From Prorocentrum cordatum (Eukaryota; Sar; Dinophyceae; Prorocentrales; Prorocentraceae): 64,000 nt of DNA. The stretch covers positions 367,501-431,500 of the forward strand of contig CAUYUJ010014760.1 in NCBI GenBank assembly GCA_963575745.1. The letters are read 5' to 3'. Below are positions 27,364-38,856 of the stretch, piece after piece. The position numbers were made by a program, and so were the translations under genes. The notes beneath the pieces are model-generated. The model was not told where the DNA came from. It ran no database searches and worked only from the letters and a program-made list of their open reading frames with translations. The stretch's first letter is position 1. Each line of letters starts with the position of its first letter.

Positions 27364-27589
27364 CGCCCGAAATATCCGGGGTAACTCGGGTCCGGGGTAA
27401 CTCGGGTTTGGATTCCCGAGAAAGGAACCCGAGATAGTCCTGACCCGAATAACCCCTGATGATGTGGGGCTCTGGACGCCCGAATTATCCGGGGTAGCTC
27501 GGGTCCGGGGTAACTCGGGTTCGGATTCCCGAAAAGCGAACCCGAGTTAGCCCTGACCCAAGTTACCCCTGATGACTCGGGGCTCTGAG
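27364..27589. repeat. 113-bp tandem dimer with internal inverted repeats
   Basis: Units 27364-27476 and 27477-27589. Each carries GGGGTAACTCGGGT upstream of its complement (ACCCGAGTTAGCCC or ACCCGAGATAG) and GGATTCCCGA, so each unit can fold on itself. The units are about 88% alike by eye. Confidence 0.85.
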
Positions 27590-28274
27590 AATGCACAAAT
27601 AATGATGGCAACTTCCTCTACGAAGACCCTGATGCTCATGCCGCTACCCCACGAAAATGTCTCAAAGTGCGTTCTGACCGGGTCGGGAAAATCCAGCCGC
27701 GGCGACCGGGGACAGGAACCAGCATCGGTCGATGCTCCTCTTCTGATTTTTGTTTGGAAAGACTGGGGGCCGCCGACGTCGCCGAGGCATCGCGGATGCA
27801 CCAGCGACGCGGCGATATCCCCCAGCCCCGCACGCCCCGGCGGCGCATGGGCAGCCCGGAAAGGCTTCACGCTTTCGGCACCGCGCGCGCGGCCTCCGGC
27901 TTGGGCTCGGGCCCCGCCCCCCCCCCGCCAACCCCCAACGATAGGTCGCGCCGGGCGGTGGGCGTTGGTGCGCGCCCAGAACCTCCACGGACAATCTTGG
28001 GCACCTTACTGAGAGCGCGAGAATCCCAAACCAAACGTTGCCTCGAGAAAATTTCCAAACGGATCTCCAACGCAATATTCCGAGAATCCCCCCCGCGCGA
28101 GATCATCCCGAAAATCCCCCGATATCTCCCAGACATCTCCCGAATAATCTCGCCGCCGCTAAGTCCCAAACGAAATCTCAAACATTTGTTTCTGGTCGAT
28201 GGCGCGAAAGACAGCGCGCGCTGCGGCCCCTTCCGAGGGCACTGCCCTGGCCATGATTCGCGCGCGCCACACGC
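27590..28274. other. Non-coding, with AAATCTCC-type degenerate repeats at 28030-28190
   Basis: 27590-28020 shows nothing recognisable. From 28030, fragments such as GAAAATCCCCCGATATCTCCC, written here as GAAAATCC and ATATCTCCC, recur irregularly and resemble 40795-41330 and 29765-29865. Confidence 0.45.
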
Positions 28275-29627
28275 TCAGGTGTGATCCCCGGGCGAGGCTG
28301 TCTCAGCCACTGCCGTGCCCCCGGCCCTGGCACACTGCTCCTTGGCGGCAATGCGGGCCCGCAGCGCAGCCCAGCGGTCGGCAGCAGACACCAGCGCGCT
28401 GGCCTGCGGCGCGCGGCGAGGGAGCCATTCCGCCAAGTGGGCCTCGTCGCGGGCAGCCTGTAGGCGCTCCGCCACCCGGGCTTTCTTGGCCCTCGCCTGG
28501 TGCCGGACGAAAGCGGCGGAGGTGGCGGCGGCACCCAGCCCCCCTGGCCAGCCGTCAGCTGGGTTTCCGCCGCCGCTCGTCGCGGCGAGCCGGGCGCCCG
28601 TCTGCGCCGCTTGGCTGCTGGGCCCGCGAGCGCTGTCGGCGGGATCGGCCTTGCGCTTGCAGCCGCGGGTGCGCCTCGGCCGCTCCGCCTCCGAGTCGCG
28701 CACACACTGGCGCTTGCAGCTTGGGTCCACAGGCGCCAGCGCCTCGAGGGGGCAGCGGTTCGCGCACGCGGTGGCCCGCCCTATCCAGACGGCGGCCTCG
28801 CGTAGGCGCGCGGCAGCCTCGCGGGCCAGCTGCGCATGGGCCTGGGGCACCGCGTCGCGGCGAGCGGCCTGCTTCGCCTAGTCGTCGACGAGGTCGTTGC
28901 CAGCGACGTCGTGGACCTTCGCCAGCATGCCGTTGCTCATTCTCTTGCCGACGTAGCTCGTGGCAGAGTTGTGAGCTGGCATCCACAACGCTCGGTCTGG
29001 GTTCGACTCGAAAGTAACCGAAATGGGCCCCCGCGCTCTGGCCAAGGCCCGGCAGGGCGCGGTGGCCCACCGCAAATCTCGCTGCGCTTCGATCTGCACC
29101 GCGGAACAGCCCTCCTCCAGGCGAGCAGCAGGGTCAAAAGACTGGACGGCCATTAGCAGGCCCCACAGCTCCGTGGCATGGATGCCAACCGCCCGCGCTG
29201 GGGCGCGGCCATGCGCCGCGGCCACGAGCCGCCAGTCGCCGTCGCACGCAGCGATGGCCCATTCCTGCCGGGCGCGCAGACCATGGAGGTCCGCTTCCGC
29301 ATCCAGTCTGGAGCCGCCAATGCACGCGTCGACCAGCGCAGCCAGGGGGCCAGGCGGGACCGCTCATTTCAAGGACTCCTGCTCTGGCGGCGGGTCCACC
29401 GAGGAGGCTGGAGACGGCGCGATGCTTCTGGTGAGCAGATCAAGGTCAGCCGCGCTGAACGACAGGACGCCTTCGTGGTCCGTGTGCTGGCGGACCAAAT
29501 CTTGAACCCAAGCGGGGGCCATCCTCTGCCTGTAAGGCGCCGCGGCGGGGCGCGTGAGAATGCGATGCGCCGGGCGCCCGGTGAACCTCGGGTCGGCGAC
29601 CTGGGGGTCGCGCAGCCCAGCGCGCAC
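28275..29627 (-). pseudogene. LINE C-terminal fragment: RNase H domain with two in-frame stops
   Basis: A single minus-strand frame continues from 29627 to 28275 if stops at 29364-29366 and 28878-28880 are ignored. It spells an RNase H I-like domain: LVDACIGGSRLDAE (first acidic site), HATELWGLLMAVQSF, VQIEAQRDLRW, then WMPAHNSATSYVG and VAGNDLVDD-stop-AKQAA. The last two match the pattern typical of dinoflagellate LINE RNase H ends. A basic Ala/Arg-rich tail follows. No RT is seen upstream, so this is a truncated dead copy. Upstream frame (29627-29370) is unassigned. Confidence 0.7.
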
Positions 29628-31870
29628 GCGGCCTGCAATTGGCGGCGCTTACCAGGCCAGCTCGACGAAATCTCGCCTGCGGCCACTGGCGGTTCGCATA
29701 GGCTGAACGGAGGGCACCTTTCTCAGCGGGGCCCCAGTTCTCCCGCTGAGAAGTTGCCGCTGCAAAATTCCCGTCAACATCTCACATGACATCTCGCCTC
29801 TTGCCAATCCCCGACAAAATCTCAAACGTAATCTTGGGCGACCAAAATCTCAAACGCAATCTCAGCGCGCGCCGACCAAGGTTCGCGCCGCGCGCGGCGC
29901 GGTGGTGAGGCGCAACTTCGCGACTGCGGGATCCTTCGACATCGGGGCCATGCTGATCGGAGCTCTGCGCGCCTTAGGAATGCGCGCCAATTGCGGCGCG
30001 GACGGGCGCCGCCCCCCCCCCCCCCCCCCCCTCGATTGAGCGACCGCCTCGGCCGCGACGCTGAGCGGCGCGCGCGCGGGGGGAGAGGGCCGATGGGCCA
30101 ATCCCTCCCTCGCTATCCGTCGACGGAAGCAAGACGTCGGCGATGGGGCGGGGATGCGATGATCTCGAACTCACTGCCAAACGCACCTCGCGAACGGGTC
30201 AACGCCGCCTGGGCCGAGCGGGGCAGCAGGCGTAAAAAATGTGAGATTGGAGGAAAATCCACGCGGGGTTCACGCACAAGGAACCTGGTGATCGGAGCCG
30301 CACTGCGAACGGCTCCGCGGCCATAACGAGCCCGGCCGCAGCCGGAAATAATTCTCGGCTTCAACCAAAATAGCCGCGGCGTAGGGGCGGGGGGGAGACA
30401 GGGGAGCCGACGAAGATGATGGAACAAAAAGAGAACCCATGAGGCGCCAGATAAGCGGCCACGCCCCGGCGCGACTCGATCCGTTCGCCCGGCGAATTTC
30501 CGGAGGCAAGAAATGCCGACGCGCCGACCTCCCCGCGCGCGACGGCGCCGGGGCCCCGGAGGCGGGCAAGGAGGAGGGGAGGGGATGGACGCGGGGGGGG
30601 CGACGACGGAGGGCGCAGATGGGGGGCGCGGAGGAAGACGAGGAAGAAGAAGAAAGGGGATAATCAGGACGAAGGAAACTCGCCAGCACAACGGTCCAGG
30701 TTTTTGCCCACGCCCCCAGGCCGCTAAGGACATCTCGGTTTCGGGAACTTCCGCATGGATCATGGGATTCCTGGACCGCATCTCACATGTTCCACCGACA
30801 GCAAAGCAAGGGCCCCCCGCAAAAGGACCTGCCCATGCGCAGCGGCGAGAGCCGCAGTTGTGAGCGTCGTCTTCGGCGGGAAACTCCGCGCGGCCACGAC
30901 GCGCGCGACGCGGCGCGCCAGGGCGCGGGCGCGGCGGCGCGCGGGCGCCGCTGGGTTCTCTGAAAAGGCCACCGAACGCACGGGAAATCCACCAACATGG
31001 AATGGGGCAGGGGGGGGCGCCCCGGTGCTCCATGCCCCGCGTGGCGCCGCGGATCGAAGCGCGAAATGGTTTCCCAAATTGGCAAGCTGACGGCGCGCGG
31101 GCGCCGACAGCGGGGCCTTCGGCGCACCTGCAGGGAGCGCGACAAGAGCTATGGGGGCGCCGGGGCGGGGAGGGGGGCGCGCCGGCATTGCCGCGCGGGC
31201 ATTCGGTGGAGCTCCCGATGGGGCCGCGAAACGTGAAGGGGTCTGCCAAAATCGTGGGGCGGCGGCACCCGGGCGCTGTCGCTGGGGCCTTCAATGGGCA
31301 TCCCGGCGCCGACGCAGGGGCCGTCGGCGGAGCTTCCGCCGGGGCGGCGAAACGGATGAGGCGCGCAGCCGAGTTGGGGGGGGCGCGGGCGCTGACGCTG
31401 GGGCCTTCGCTGGGGCTCCCTATGTGGCCGCGGAGCGCGCGAGCGGCGCGCCCAAGCGGCGGGGCGGCGCTGCGCGGGCGCTGCCACTGGAGCCTTCGGT
31501 GGGGGCCCCTGTGGGGCAACGAAACCAGGAAACCACTGCGTGCCAGAGTGTAGGGGGGAGGGGGGGCGGCCTGCGAAACTGTCGTCACTTTCGCGGGCTC
31601 CTGAAGGGTTCTGCGGGTCTCGTTCTGATGAGGGCATGTAGTTCCCAAATGAATTGCATCCCCCCACCGTTGCCATCCTTTTCCTCCCCCTGCCCCTCCT
31701 CCTTCTCATCCCCCCCCCCTCCTCGTCGCACTCCCCCCCTCCGCATGTACCTCCTCGTTCCTGTGTGATTTCCGTCCTCGTCGCCCTCCAACTCGCCCCC
31801 CCCCCCCCTGCTGCGCGCCCCCCCCTGCGCCCCCTCTTCCCCCCCTTCTCCCCCCCCCCCCCCCCTTGCT
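29628..31870. other. GC-rich non-coding stretch
   Basis: 29765-29865 has a few CAAAATCTCAAACG repeats. 30012-30031 is poly-C. 30700-31560 is G/C-saturated with recurring GGGGCCTTCG-like pieces. 31665-31866 is a C/T tract. The 511-aa minus frame at 30113-31648 is compositionally driven and shows no domain. TTGCTGGATAGG at 31867 marks the start of the large inverted repeat. Confidence 0.5.
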
Positions 31871-33399
31871 GGATAGGGTCACGGGCATGTCGGGGATCAG
31901 ATTAAGAATGGTAAAAATGATTCCCCCATGGTTCTAGGCCACTTGCGGGCCGTGCGGTGCTGAAGTTGAAAATGGTTCATGGTGGTTATGAAAATGGCCG
32001 CGCGCGCGTTTCAAATAGTTTCGGCGTCAAACTAGCAGCTTGGCGCGCCCGCCATTGGAAGGCATGGTTACGCGCAACGCGGCCTTCGCTCTGGGGTGCC
32101 AGGGCAAGTGGCGCTTGACCCCCCTCCCCACTCTGCCCTGCAGTAGGCGGCACGAGCCAAGGGCGTTTGAGCCTTCTCCGTGCCTCTTCACATGCAGCCC
32201 CAGCTCGGCCTTCAAGCGCGCGGGTGTTTTTGGGTTGGGCCAATTGGAAATAGAGGTTGCGTCTCGAACCGAAAGAGCCAGCATGTTTTGCCCCACCAAT
32301 TACCGTTGCTACTGCACGCGGCTGGGGCCGCCGCCCACGAAGGCATCCCCAGGTTCGCGCCGAGTCTGTCACACGTGAAACGCGCTGCGTTTGCAGGCTG
32401 GCCCGCGCCGAGTCCGCGGCGCGCGAAGGGTTTGACAACTCGGCGCCGCGCCGAGCAAGCTATCGCGCCCCCCCCCCATACCCTCCTTAGCGGCAGAAGC
32501 AGGGGCGCGTGCAAAAGGGCACTTGTTTAAATTGTTGTATTTTTCATGTTTGCGCCTAGCAGCCCCGCGAAACTACTGCAGCACGCGCCTGTGCAGACCA
32601 TCGTTGCGTGCGTTTGGTAATTCGTTATTCCCCCCCCCCGCTCTGCCTCTGAGGTCGCCGCCCTGGGCGGCCGAATGACCAGAAACGTTGCTCAAACTTG
32701 CGCCGCAGGATGTGGAGTGAGAAGATATGGTACGATGTGGGATCGATTACACAAGTCTGCGGTAACTGCACATGCAACAAGGGGGCGATTTGGGGAGACT
32801 CGTGGCCCGCCAAACGGGATTCAGCGAGTCGCGCACCCGGAACGCAACGATTGGCCTTCTGAGAGCGGCGGCGCGCAACGAAACTGTCACGAATTACGGC
32901 CCCCCGAAAGACCCCATAACAAAATTGCGGCGCGAGGGCGAGGAAGCTCCGCGGGCGGGCGACCCTGCGGGGTAGGGGCAGAATTCCGGCCCAACTTATC
33001 CCACCTCGCGCGTGGAAGTTTTCACCGCTGGCCCTTTTCCCAACCAGCCCTCGACATACCCGCCGCCCCCAGGAAGTATCCAGTAAACTTCCAATCATGC
33101 TGTTGCAGGGACAGCCCGCTATCAGGCAAATCGTTGTCACGAAATGCGGTCGCGAAATGCAGATCAAAGGCATTGTTATTATATCAGACAACAGTGTTTG
33201 ACGCAACTGCTCACGTTGCCTAATGGCTCGATGCATCGACGCTGATCACCGCAGCCATGGCAATGACTGCAACGTCGCTTGTATTATTTTCCTGTTGGCG
33301 CTCGTGAAATTAACCTCCCTCCTCCCTCATCCGCCCCCCCCCCTCCTTCCCCCCCCTGTCCCCCCTCCCTCCTCCTCTTCCTTACTCCTCCCTTCCTAG

Positions 33400-33795
33400 C
33401 CGGCGCTTGGAGTCAAAACTGCGTGCAGTTTTCGCTCTCTTCGCCGGCGCTTGGAGTCAAAACTGTATACAGTTTGCGTTGCGTTGCTGGCGATGTTCTG
33501 CCCATGGGCCCTCGAGGGAAACTCCCCCCTTCCTCTCCCTCCTTAGCGGCGGATGCCGAGATGGCAATTTGTCGGCGCCCCGAGATGGTCGCTTTTCGGC
33601 CGCCAGCGCGGGGGCCTCGAGGTGGCCGGTTTTCGGCAACCCAGCACGGCGTTCCGAGATGGCAACATATTTTTCGGCCGCCAGCGCGGCGCTCCGAGTT
33701 GACTATTTTTCGGCCCCAGTGCGCGGCGCCCCCAGATCGCCGCTTTTCGGCCGCCAGCGCGGCGCTCCGAGAATGGTAGTTTTTCGACCGCCTGC
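33400..33795. repeat. Left-arm minisatellites
   Basis: Two 42-bp units keyed on CGCCGGCGCTTGGAGTCAAA (33400-33485), then five or six units of about 40 bp keyed on TTTTCGGCCGCCAGCGCGGCGCTCCGAGA, shown in parts as TTTTCGGCCGCCAGC and GCGGCGCTCCGAG (33550-33795). Mirrored at 37515-37912. Confidence 0.8.
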
Positions 33796-33829
33796 GACGC
33801 AACTGAAGACCCCCCTCCTCTGTCGTCAT

Positions 33830-34150
33830 CTGCCCCCCCCTCCCTCCCGCTCCTCCTTCCCTCTGTCCCTTTTCTCCCCTCCTCCCCTCCTCCTCCTGCT
33901 TATGCCCCCCCCCCCCCCTCCCCCTCCCCCCCCCCCCTCCTCCTCTGCCTCCTCCTCCTCCTCCTCTCCTCCTCCTCCTCTCCCTCCTCCTCCTCCTCCT
34001 CCTCCTCCTCCTCCTCCTCCTCCTCCTCCCTTGCTCTCCTTCCTTCTCTCCCTTTCCACCCTCTTCCCCCTCCCCCCCCCCCTGCCCCCCTCCCCTCTTC
34101 CCTCTCCCGCCCCCTCCCCGCCCCGTTCCTGCCCCTCCCCCTTCTCCTCC
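33830..34150. repeat. Left-arm pyrimidine tract with (TCC)n
   Basis: C/T only for about 300 bp, with a long TCC run at 33950-34030. The right arm carries the complementary purine tract at 37210-37500 with different length. Confidence 0.85.
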
Positions 34151-34662
34151 CCTCTCAAACGCTCGCTCTCTGCCTTCTGCGGCCCGCCCCGAGGCGCGCC
34201 CTCCAGAGGCGCGCCGGAGTGCGGGGCGGCGTCCGCGACCGCGCCGCCCAACGGAGCTCGAGGCCCCGCGGCCTCTCGGCGCGCGCCCGCGGAGGGAGGG
34301 GGGGGGGAAGGGGGGGGAGGGGGAGAGGGAGGGAAGGATGGGGAAGGGAAAGAGGAAGGGGAAGGCAGGGGGGGGAAGGAAAGGAGGAAGGGGGGGGGGG
34401 CGGGGGGGAAGAGGGGAGGGAGGGGAAAAGGGAGGGAGGGGAAGGGAAAGAGGGGGGGGAAGAGAGGGGAGGGAGGGAGGGAGGGAAAGGGCGCGGTAAG
34501 GAAAAAACGGCGCTATTTATTCCCACCTGGCACTTTTCGCGCGTGGGCGGGCGCGAGCGGGAATTGAAACCGCCACCGCTTATGTAAAGGAGGGTTTCAG
34601 CTGACTGCCGGCGCTCGTCCAAGGAATTCCATGCAATCATTCGCAATGCGAGTCACGCCGAC

Positions 34663-34959
34663 CTACAACTTCATCTTGTCGCAGTGCTTCAGCCAGGTGC
34701 TCAACTGGGGGGCGGCGATGGGCCCCCCGCCCGCGCGGGTCTTCTTGGCCCTCTTGTTCGCGCGGTCTTTCGCGGTCACCCCTTGGCCCTGCAGCCAGAC
34801 GCTGCCCTTCCTCAGAGAGAGCCGCTGGTTGCCGCGGGTGCGCAAGCGGGGAGACGGGCGCTCCAGCTTCTTGGACAAACAGCCGCCGCGCCCCGCGGCG
34901 CTCTGAGGCGCGCCACACTGGAAAGTGATGTGTGGCAGGGCGCTCGTTTCCAGCCCCAT
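34663..34959 (-). CDS. 98-aa basic ORF, left-arm copy
   Basis: ATG at 34959, stop at 34663-34665. The product is basic (LSLRKGSVWLQGQGV, KDRANKRAKKTRAGGG) and ends STWLKHCDKMKL. The right-arm copy has exactly the same length with five amino-acid differences and no frame break, which suggests either recent duplication or constraint. It points away from the palindrome centre. It may be the last exon of a gene whose earlier part is 35377-35802. No family is recognised. Confidence 0.4.
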   Translation of the reverse strand: MGLETSALPHITFQCGAPQSAAGRGGCLSKKLERPSPRLRTRGNQRLSLRKGSVWLQGQGVTAKDRANKRAKKTRAGGGPIAAPQLSTWLKHCDKMKL

Positions 34960-35376
34960 CCCCCCGCGGCCCCGATGCGGTGCGATTCTTCTGGGTCGTG
35001 CAAACGTATTGCCGCTGGGGCGCACTCGTGCGATTCCTCTGGGGGTGCGTCGTCGCGCATCCACTGGGGCGCTTCGGGCTATTCCTCTGGGCCTCTGGGT
35101 CGTGCTTCGGCGCGCGTCCACCAGGACGCACTCGCGCGATTCCTCTGGGCCGTGCTTCGGACGAGCAGAAAGAGGACGGGGGGGGGGTGGGCGAGGGAGG
35201 GAGGGGGGGGGGGGGGGGGGGGGGAGGAGGACGACGACGACGAAAACGAGGAGGCGGAGGCGCAGGAGGAGCAGGATGAGGAGGAAACCATGATCAGGAG
35301 CAACTGCAACAGGCGTGCGTCTAGGCGCGCGTGGCTCTGGCACTGCGCCAAAGAAAAACCGTGGTGACTCTAATGA

Positions 35377-35802
35377 TTATGAGCGACCGGGGAGGAGCAG
35401 CTGCTTTGGCATTGGCGGCGCGCGCCGCAGGCATCTGGATATCTGGACAAACCGCGGGTGCAGCTGCAGGAAGTTCTTCCTGCCCTCGCACTCCCGCTTG
35501 TTCGCCAGCGAGACCTCCGTGCTTGTTTTGCGTGTTCGGTCGCGCCCGTCTTTCATGTTGTCCACAGCCACCTGGCACTCCATCTGAGAAATGGCCCCGG
35601 CCATGTGTCTCTGGAAAACTGCGCGTGGGTCCTTGTTGGTGAACAGCCCCGGGATCGGGGCGCGCACCAACTCCAAGCCTCGCTTTTCGCACTCCGCGAT
35701 CGCCTCTTCCTGCACCATCAAGCGGCGTGCCAGCCGCTTCTCGTCGGGAACCACGATCCGCTTCATGCCGCGCTTCTCGCGCCTGTCCAGGACGGCGGCC
35801 AT
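35377..35802 (-). CDS. 141-aa ORF starting in the palindrome spacer
   Basis: ATG at 35802-35800. The first about 34 residues (MAAVLDRREKRGMKRIVV onward) are encoded by the unique spacer. The rest, from AIAECEKRGLELV to LLLPGRS, lies in the left arm. The protein is charged and of ordinary composition, with KTSTEVSLANKRECEGRKNF in the middle. It has no family I can name. The right arm carries the same sequence lacking the first 34 residues. It may be a host-gene exon captured by the inversion. Confidence 0.45.
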   Translation of the reverse strand: MAAVLDRREKRGMKRIVVPDEKRLARRLMVQEEAIAECEKRGLELVRAPIPGLFTNKDPRAVFQRHMAGAISQMECQVAVDNMKDGRDRTRKTSTEVSLANKRECEGRKNFLQLHPRFVQISRCLRRAPPMPKQLLLPGRS

Positions 35803-35849
35803 GCCCGGCCTGGGCAGGAACGGCGCTGAATCTGGGGAAGCAAGGCTTG
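35704..35849. other. Unique spacer at the centre of the inverted repeat
   Basis: About 146 bp that do not pair. Flanked by GCGATCGC at 35696-35703 and 35850-35857, where the arms begin. It encodes the N terminus of the 141-aa minus-strand ORF. Confidence 0.85.
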
Positions 35850-36176
35850 GCGATCGCGGAGTGCGAAAAGCGAGGCTTGGAGTTGGTGCACGCCCCGATC
35901 CCGGGGCTGTTCACCAACAAGGACCCATGCGCAGTGTTCCAGAGACACATGGCCGGGGCCATTTCTCAGATGGAGTGCCAGGTGGCTGTGGGCAACGTGA
36001 AAGACGGGCGCGACCGAACGCGCAAAACAAGCACGGAGGTCTCGCTGGCGAACAAGCGAGAGTGCGAGGGCAGGAAGAACTTCCTGCAGCTGCACCCGCG
36101 GTTTGTCCAGATATCCAGATGCCTGCGGCGCGCGCCGCCAATGCCAAAGCAGCTGCTCCCCCCCGGTCGCTCATAA
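35850..36176 (+). pseudogene. 5'-truncated right-arm copy of the 141-aa ORF
   Basis: From AIAECEKRGLELVHAPIPG to LLPPGRS the frame matches the left-arm ORF with a handful of substitutions (R/H, R/C, D/G, M/V). The N-terminal 34 codons are replaced by unrelated in-frame sequence from the spacer's other strand. The inversion breakpoint therefore falls inside the ORF. Confidence 0.5.
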
Positions 36177-36585
36177 CCATTATAGCCACCACGGTTTTTC
36201 TTTGACGCAGTGCCAGGGCCACGCGCGCCTAGACGCACGCCTGCTGCAGTTGCTCCTGCTCATGGTCCTCCTCCTCCTGCTCCTCCTGCGCCTCCGCCTC
36301 CTCGTTTTCGTCGTCGTCGTCCTCCTCCTCCTCCCCCCCCCCCCCCCCCCTCGCCCCCCCTCCCCCCGTCCTCTTTCTGCTCATCCGAAGCACGGCCCAG
36401 AGGAATCGCGCGAGTGCGCCCTGGTGGACGCGCGCCGAAGCACGGCCCAGAGGCCCAGAGGAAAAGCCCGAAGCGCCCCAGTGGATACGCGACGACGCAC
36501 CCCCAGAGGAATCGCACGAGTGCGCCCCAGCGGCAACACGTTTGCACGACCCAGAAGAATCGCGCCGCATCGGGGCCGCGGGGGG

Positions 36586-36882
36586 ATGGGGCTGGAAACG
36601 AGCGCCCTGGCACACATCACTTTCCAGTGTGGCGCGCCTCAAAGCGCCGCGGGACGCGGCGGCTGTTTGTCCAAGAAGCTGGAGCGCCCGTTTTCCCGCT
36701 TGCGCACCCGCGGCAACCAGCGGCTCTCTCTGAGGAAGGGCAGCGCCTGGCTGCAGGGCCAAGGGGTGACCACGAAAGACCGCGCGAACAAGAGGGCCAA
36801 GAAGACCCGCGCGGGCGGGGGGCCCATCGCCGCCCCCCAGTTGAGCACCTGGCTGAAGCACTGCGACAAGATGAAGTTGTAG
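36586..36882 (+). CDS. 98-aa basic ORF, right-arm copy
   Basis: ATG at 36586, stop at 36880-36882. Mirror copy of 34663-34959 (coordinate sum 71545) with P/A, two adjacent, V/A and A/T changes only. Upstream lies a degenerate repeat keyed on GCCCAGAGGAATCGC (36400-36570). Confidence 0.4.
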   Translation: MGLETSALAHITFQCGAPQSAAGRGGCLSKKLERPFSRLRTRGNQRLSLRKGSAWLQGQGVTTKDRANKRAKKTRAGGGPIAAPQLSTWLKHCDKMKL

Positions 36883-37209
36883 GTCGGCGCGACTCGCATT
36901 GCGAATGATTGCGTGGAATTCCTTAGACGAGCGCCGGCAGTCAGCTGAAACCCTCCCTTACATAAGCGGCGGCGGTTTCAATTCCCGCTCGCGCCCGCCT
37001 ACGCGCGAAAAGTGCCAGGTGGGAATGAATGCGCGCAGCTTCTTCCCCCCCCTTCCCCCCCCCCTCCCTCCGCGGGCGCGCGCCGAGAGGCCGCGGGGCC
37101 TCGAGCTCCGTTGGGCGGCGCGGTCGCGGACGCCGCCCCGCATTCCGGCGCGCGTCTCGCGCCTCGGGGCGGGCCGCAGAAGGCAGAGAGGCGAGCGTTT
37201 GAGAGGGGA

Positions 37210-37912
37210 GGAGTAGGGGGAGGGGCAGGAACGGGGCGGGGAGGGGGCGGGAGAGGGAAGAGGGGAGGGGAGCAGGGGGGAGAGGGAGGGGGGAAGAGGG
37301 CGGAAAGGGAGAGAAGGAAGGAGAGCAAGGGAGGAGGAGGAGGAGGAGGAGGAGGAGGAGGAGGAGGAGCAGGAAGAGAGGAGGAGGGGGAGAGGGGGAG
37401 AGGGGGGGCAGGAGCAGGAGGAGGAGGGGAGGAGGAGAGAAAAGGGGCAGAAGGAAGGGGGAGCGGGAGGGAGGGGGGGGCAGAGGACGACAGAGGGAGG
37501 TCTTCAGTTGCGTCGCAGGCGGTCGAAAAAACGACCATTCTCGGAGCGCCGCGCTGGCGGCCGAAAAGCGGCCATCTGGGGGCGCCGCGCACTGGGGGCG
37601 AAGAATGTTCAACTCGGAGCGCCGCGCTGGCGGCCGAAAAATAACTTGCCATCTCGGAACGCCGTGCCGGCGGCCGAAAAAACGGCCGCCTCGAGGCCCC
37701 CGCGCTGGCGGCCGAAAAGCGACCATCGCGGGGCGCCGACAAACTGCCATCTCGGCACCCGGCGCTAAGGAGGGAGAGGAAGGGAGGAGTTTCCCTCGAG
37801 GGCCCATGGGCAGAACACCACCAGCAACGCACCGCAAACTGTGCGCAGTTTTGACTCCAAGCGCCGGCGAAGAGCAAAAACTGCACGCAGTTTTGACTCC
37901 AAGCGCCGGCTA
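37210..37912. repeat. Right-arm purine tract and minisatellites
   Basis: Purine-rich run with (GGA)n at 37330-37370, then the about 40-bp GCGCTGGCGGCCGAAAA units (37515-37765) and two TTTTGACTCCAAGCGCCGGC units (37845-37912), the reverse complement of the left-arm blocks. Confidence 0.8.
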
Positions 37913-38825
37913 GGAAGGGAGGGGCAAGGAAGCGGAGGAGGGAGGAGGGATGGGGGGAGGAAGGAGGACGGAGGAGGGAGGAGGGAGGAGGGGGGGTCAT
38001 TTTTACGAGCGCCAACAGGAAAACAATGCAAGCGACGTTGCAGTCATTGCCATGGCTGCGGGGATCAGCGTCGACGCATCGAGCCAGTTGGCAAAATGAG
38101 CAGTTGCGTCAAACACTGTTGTCTGATATAATAACAATGCCTTTGATTTGCATTTCGCGACCGCATTTCGTGACAGCGACTTGCCTGGTAGCGGGCTGCC
38201 CCTGCAACAGCATGATTGGAATTTTACTGAGTACTTCCTGGGGGCGGCGGGCCTGTCGAGAGCTGGTTGGAAAAAGGGCCAGCGGCGAAAACTTCCACGC
38301 GCGAGGTGGGATAAGTTGGGCCGGAATTCTGCCCCTACCCCGCAGGGTCACCCGCCCGCGGAGCTTCCTCGCCCTCGCGCCGCAATGTTGTTCTGGGGCA
38401 TTCCGGGGGGCCGTAATTCGTGACAATTTCGTTGCGCGCCGCCGCTCTCAGAAGGCCAATCGTTGCGTTTCGGGTGGGCGACTCGCTGAATCCCGTTCGA
38501 CGGGCCACGAGTCTCCCCAAATCGCCCCCTTGTTGCATATGCAGTTACCGCAGACATGTGTAATCGATCCAACATCGTACCATATCTTCTCACTCCACAT
38601 CCTGCGGCGCAAGTTTGAGCAACGTTTCTCGTCATTCGGCCGCCCAGGGCGGCGACCTCAGAGCGGGGGGGGAAAATAACAAATTACCCAACACACACAA
38701 CGATGGACTGCACAGGCGCGTGCTGCAGTAGTTTCGCGGGGCTGCCAGGCACGAACTTCAAAAATGCAACAACTTAAACAAGTGCCCTTTTGCACGCGCC
38801 CCTGCTTATGCCGATGAGGAGGGCA

Positions 38826-38826
<1 letters not shown>

Positions 38827-38855
<29 letters not shown>
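38827..38855. repeat. Poly-G run
   Basis: 29 consecutive G in the right arm. The corresponding left-arm position (about 32470) has only about 10 C, so the run expanded after duplication. Confidence 0.9.

Positions 38856-38856
<1 letters not shown>

Noticed and set aside
30113-31648. 511-aa minus-strand ORF
   Set aside because: Pro/Arg/Ala-rich with poly-Ser, no domain; overlapping frames on the other strand are equally open.
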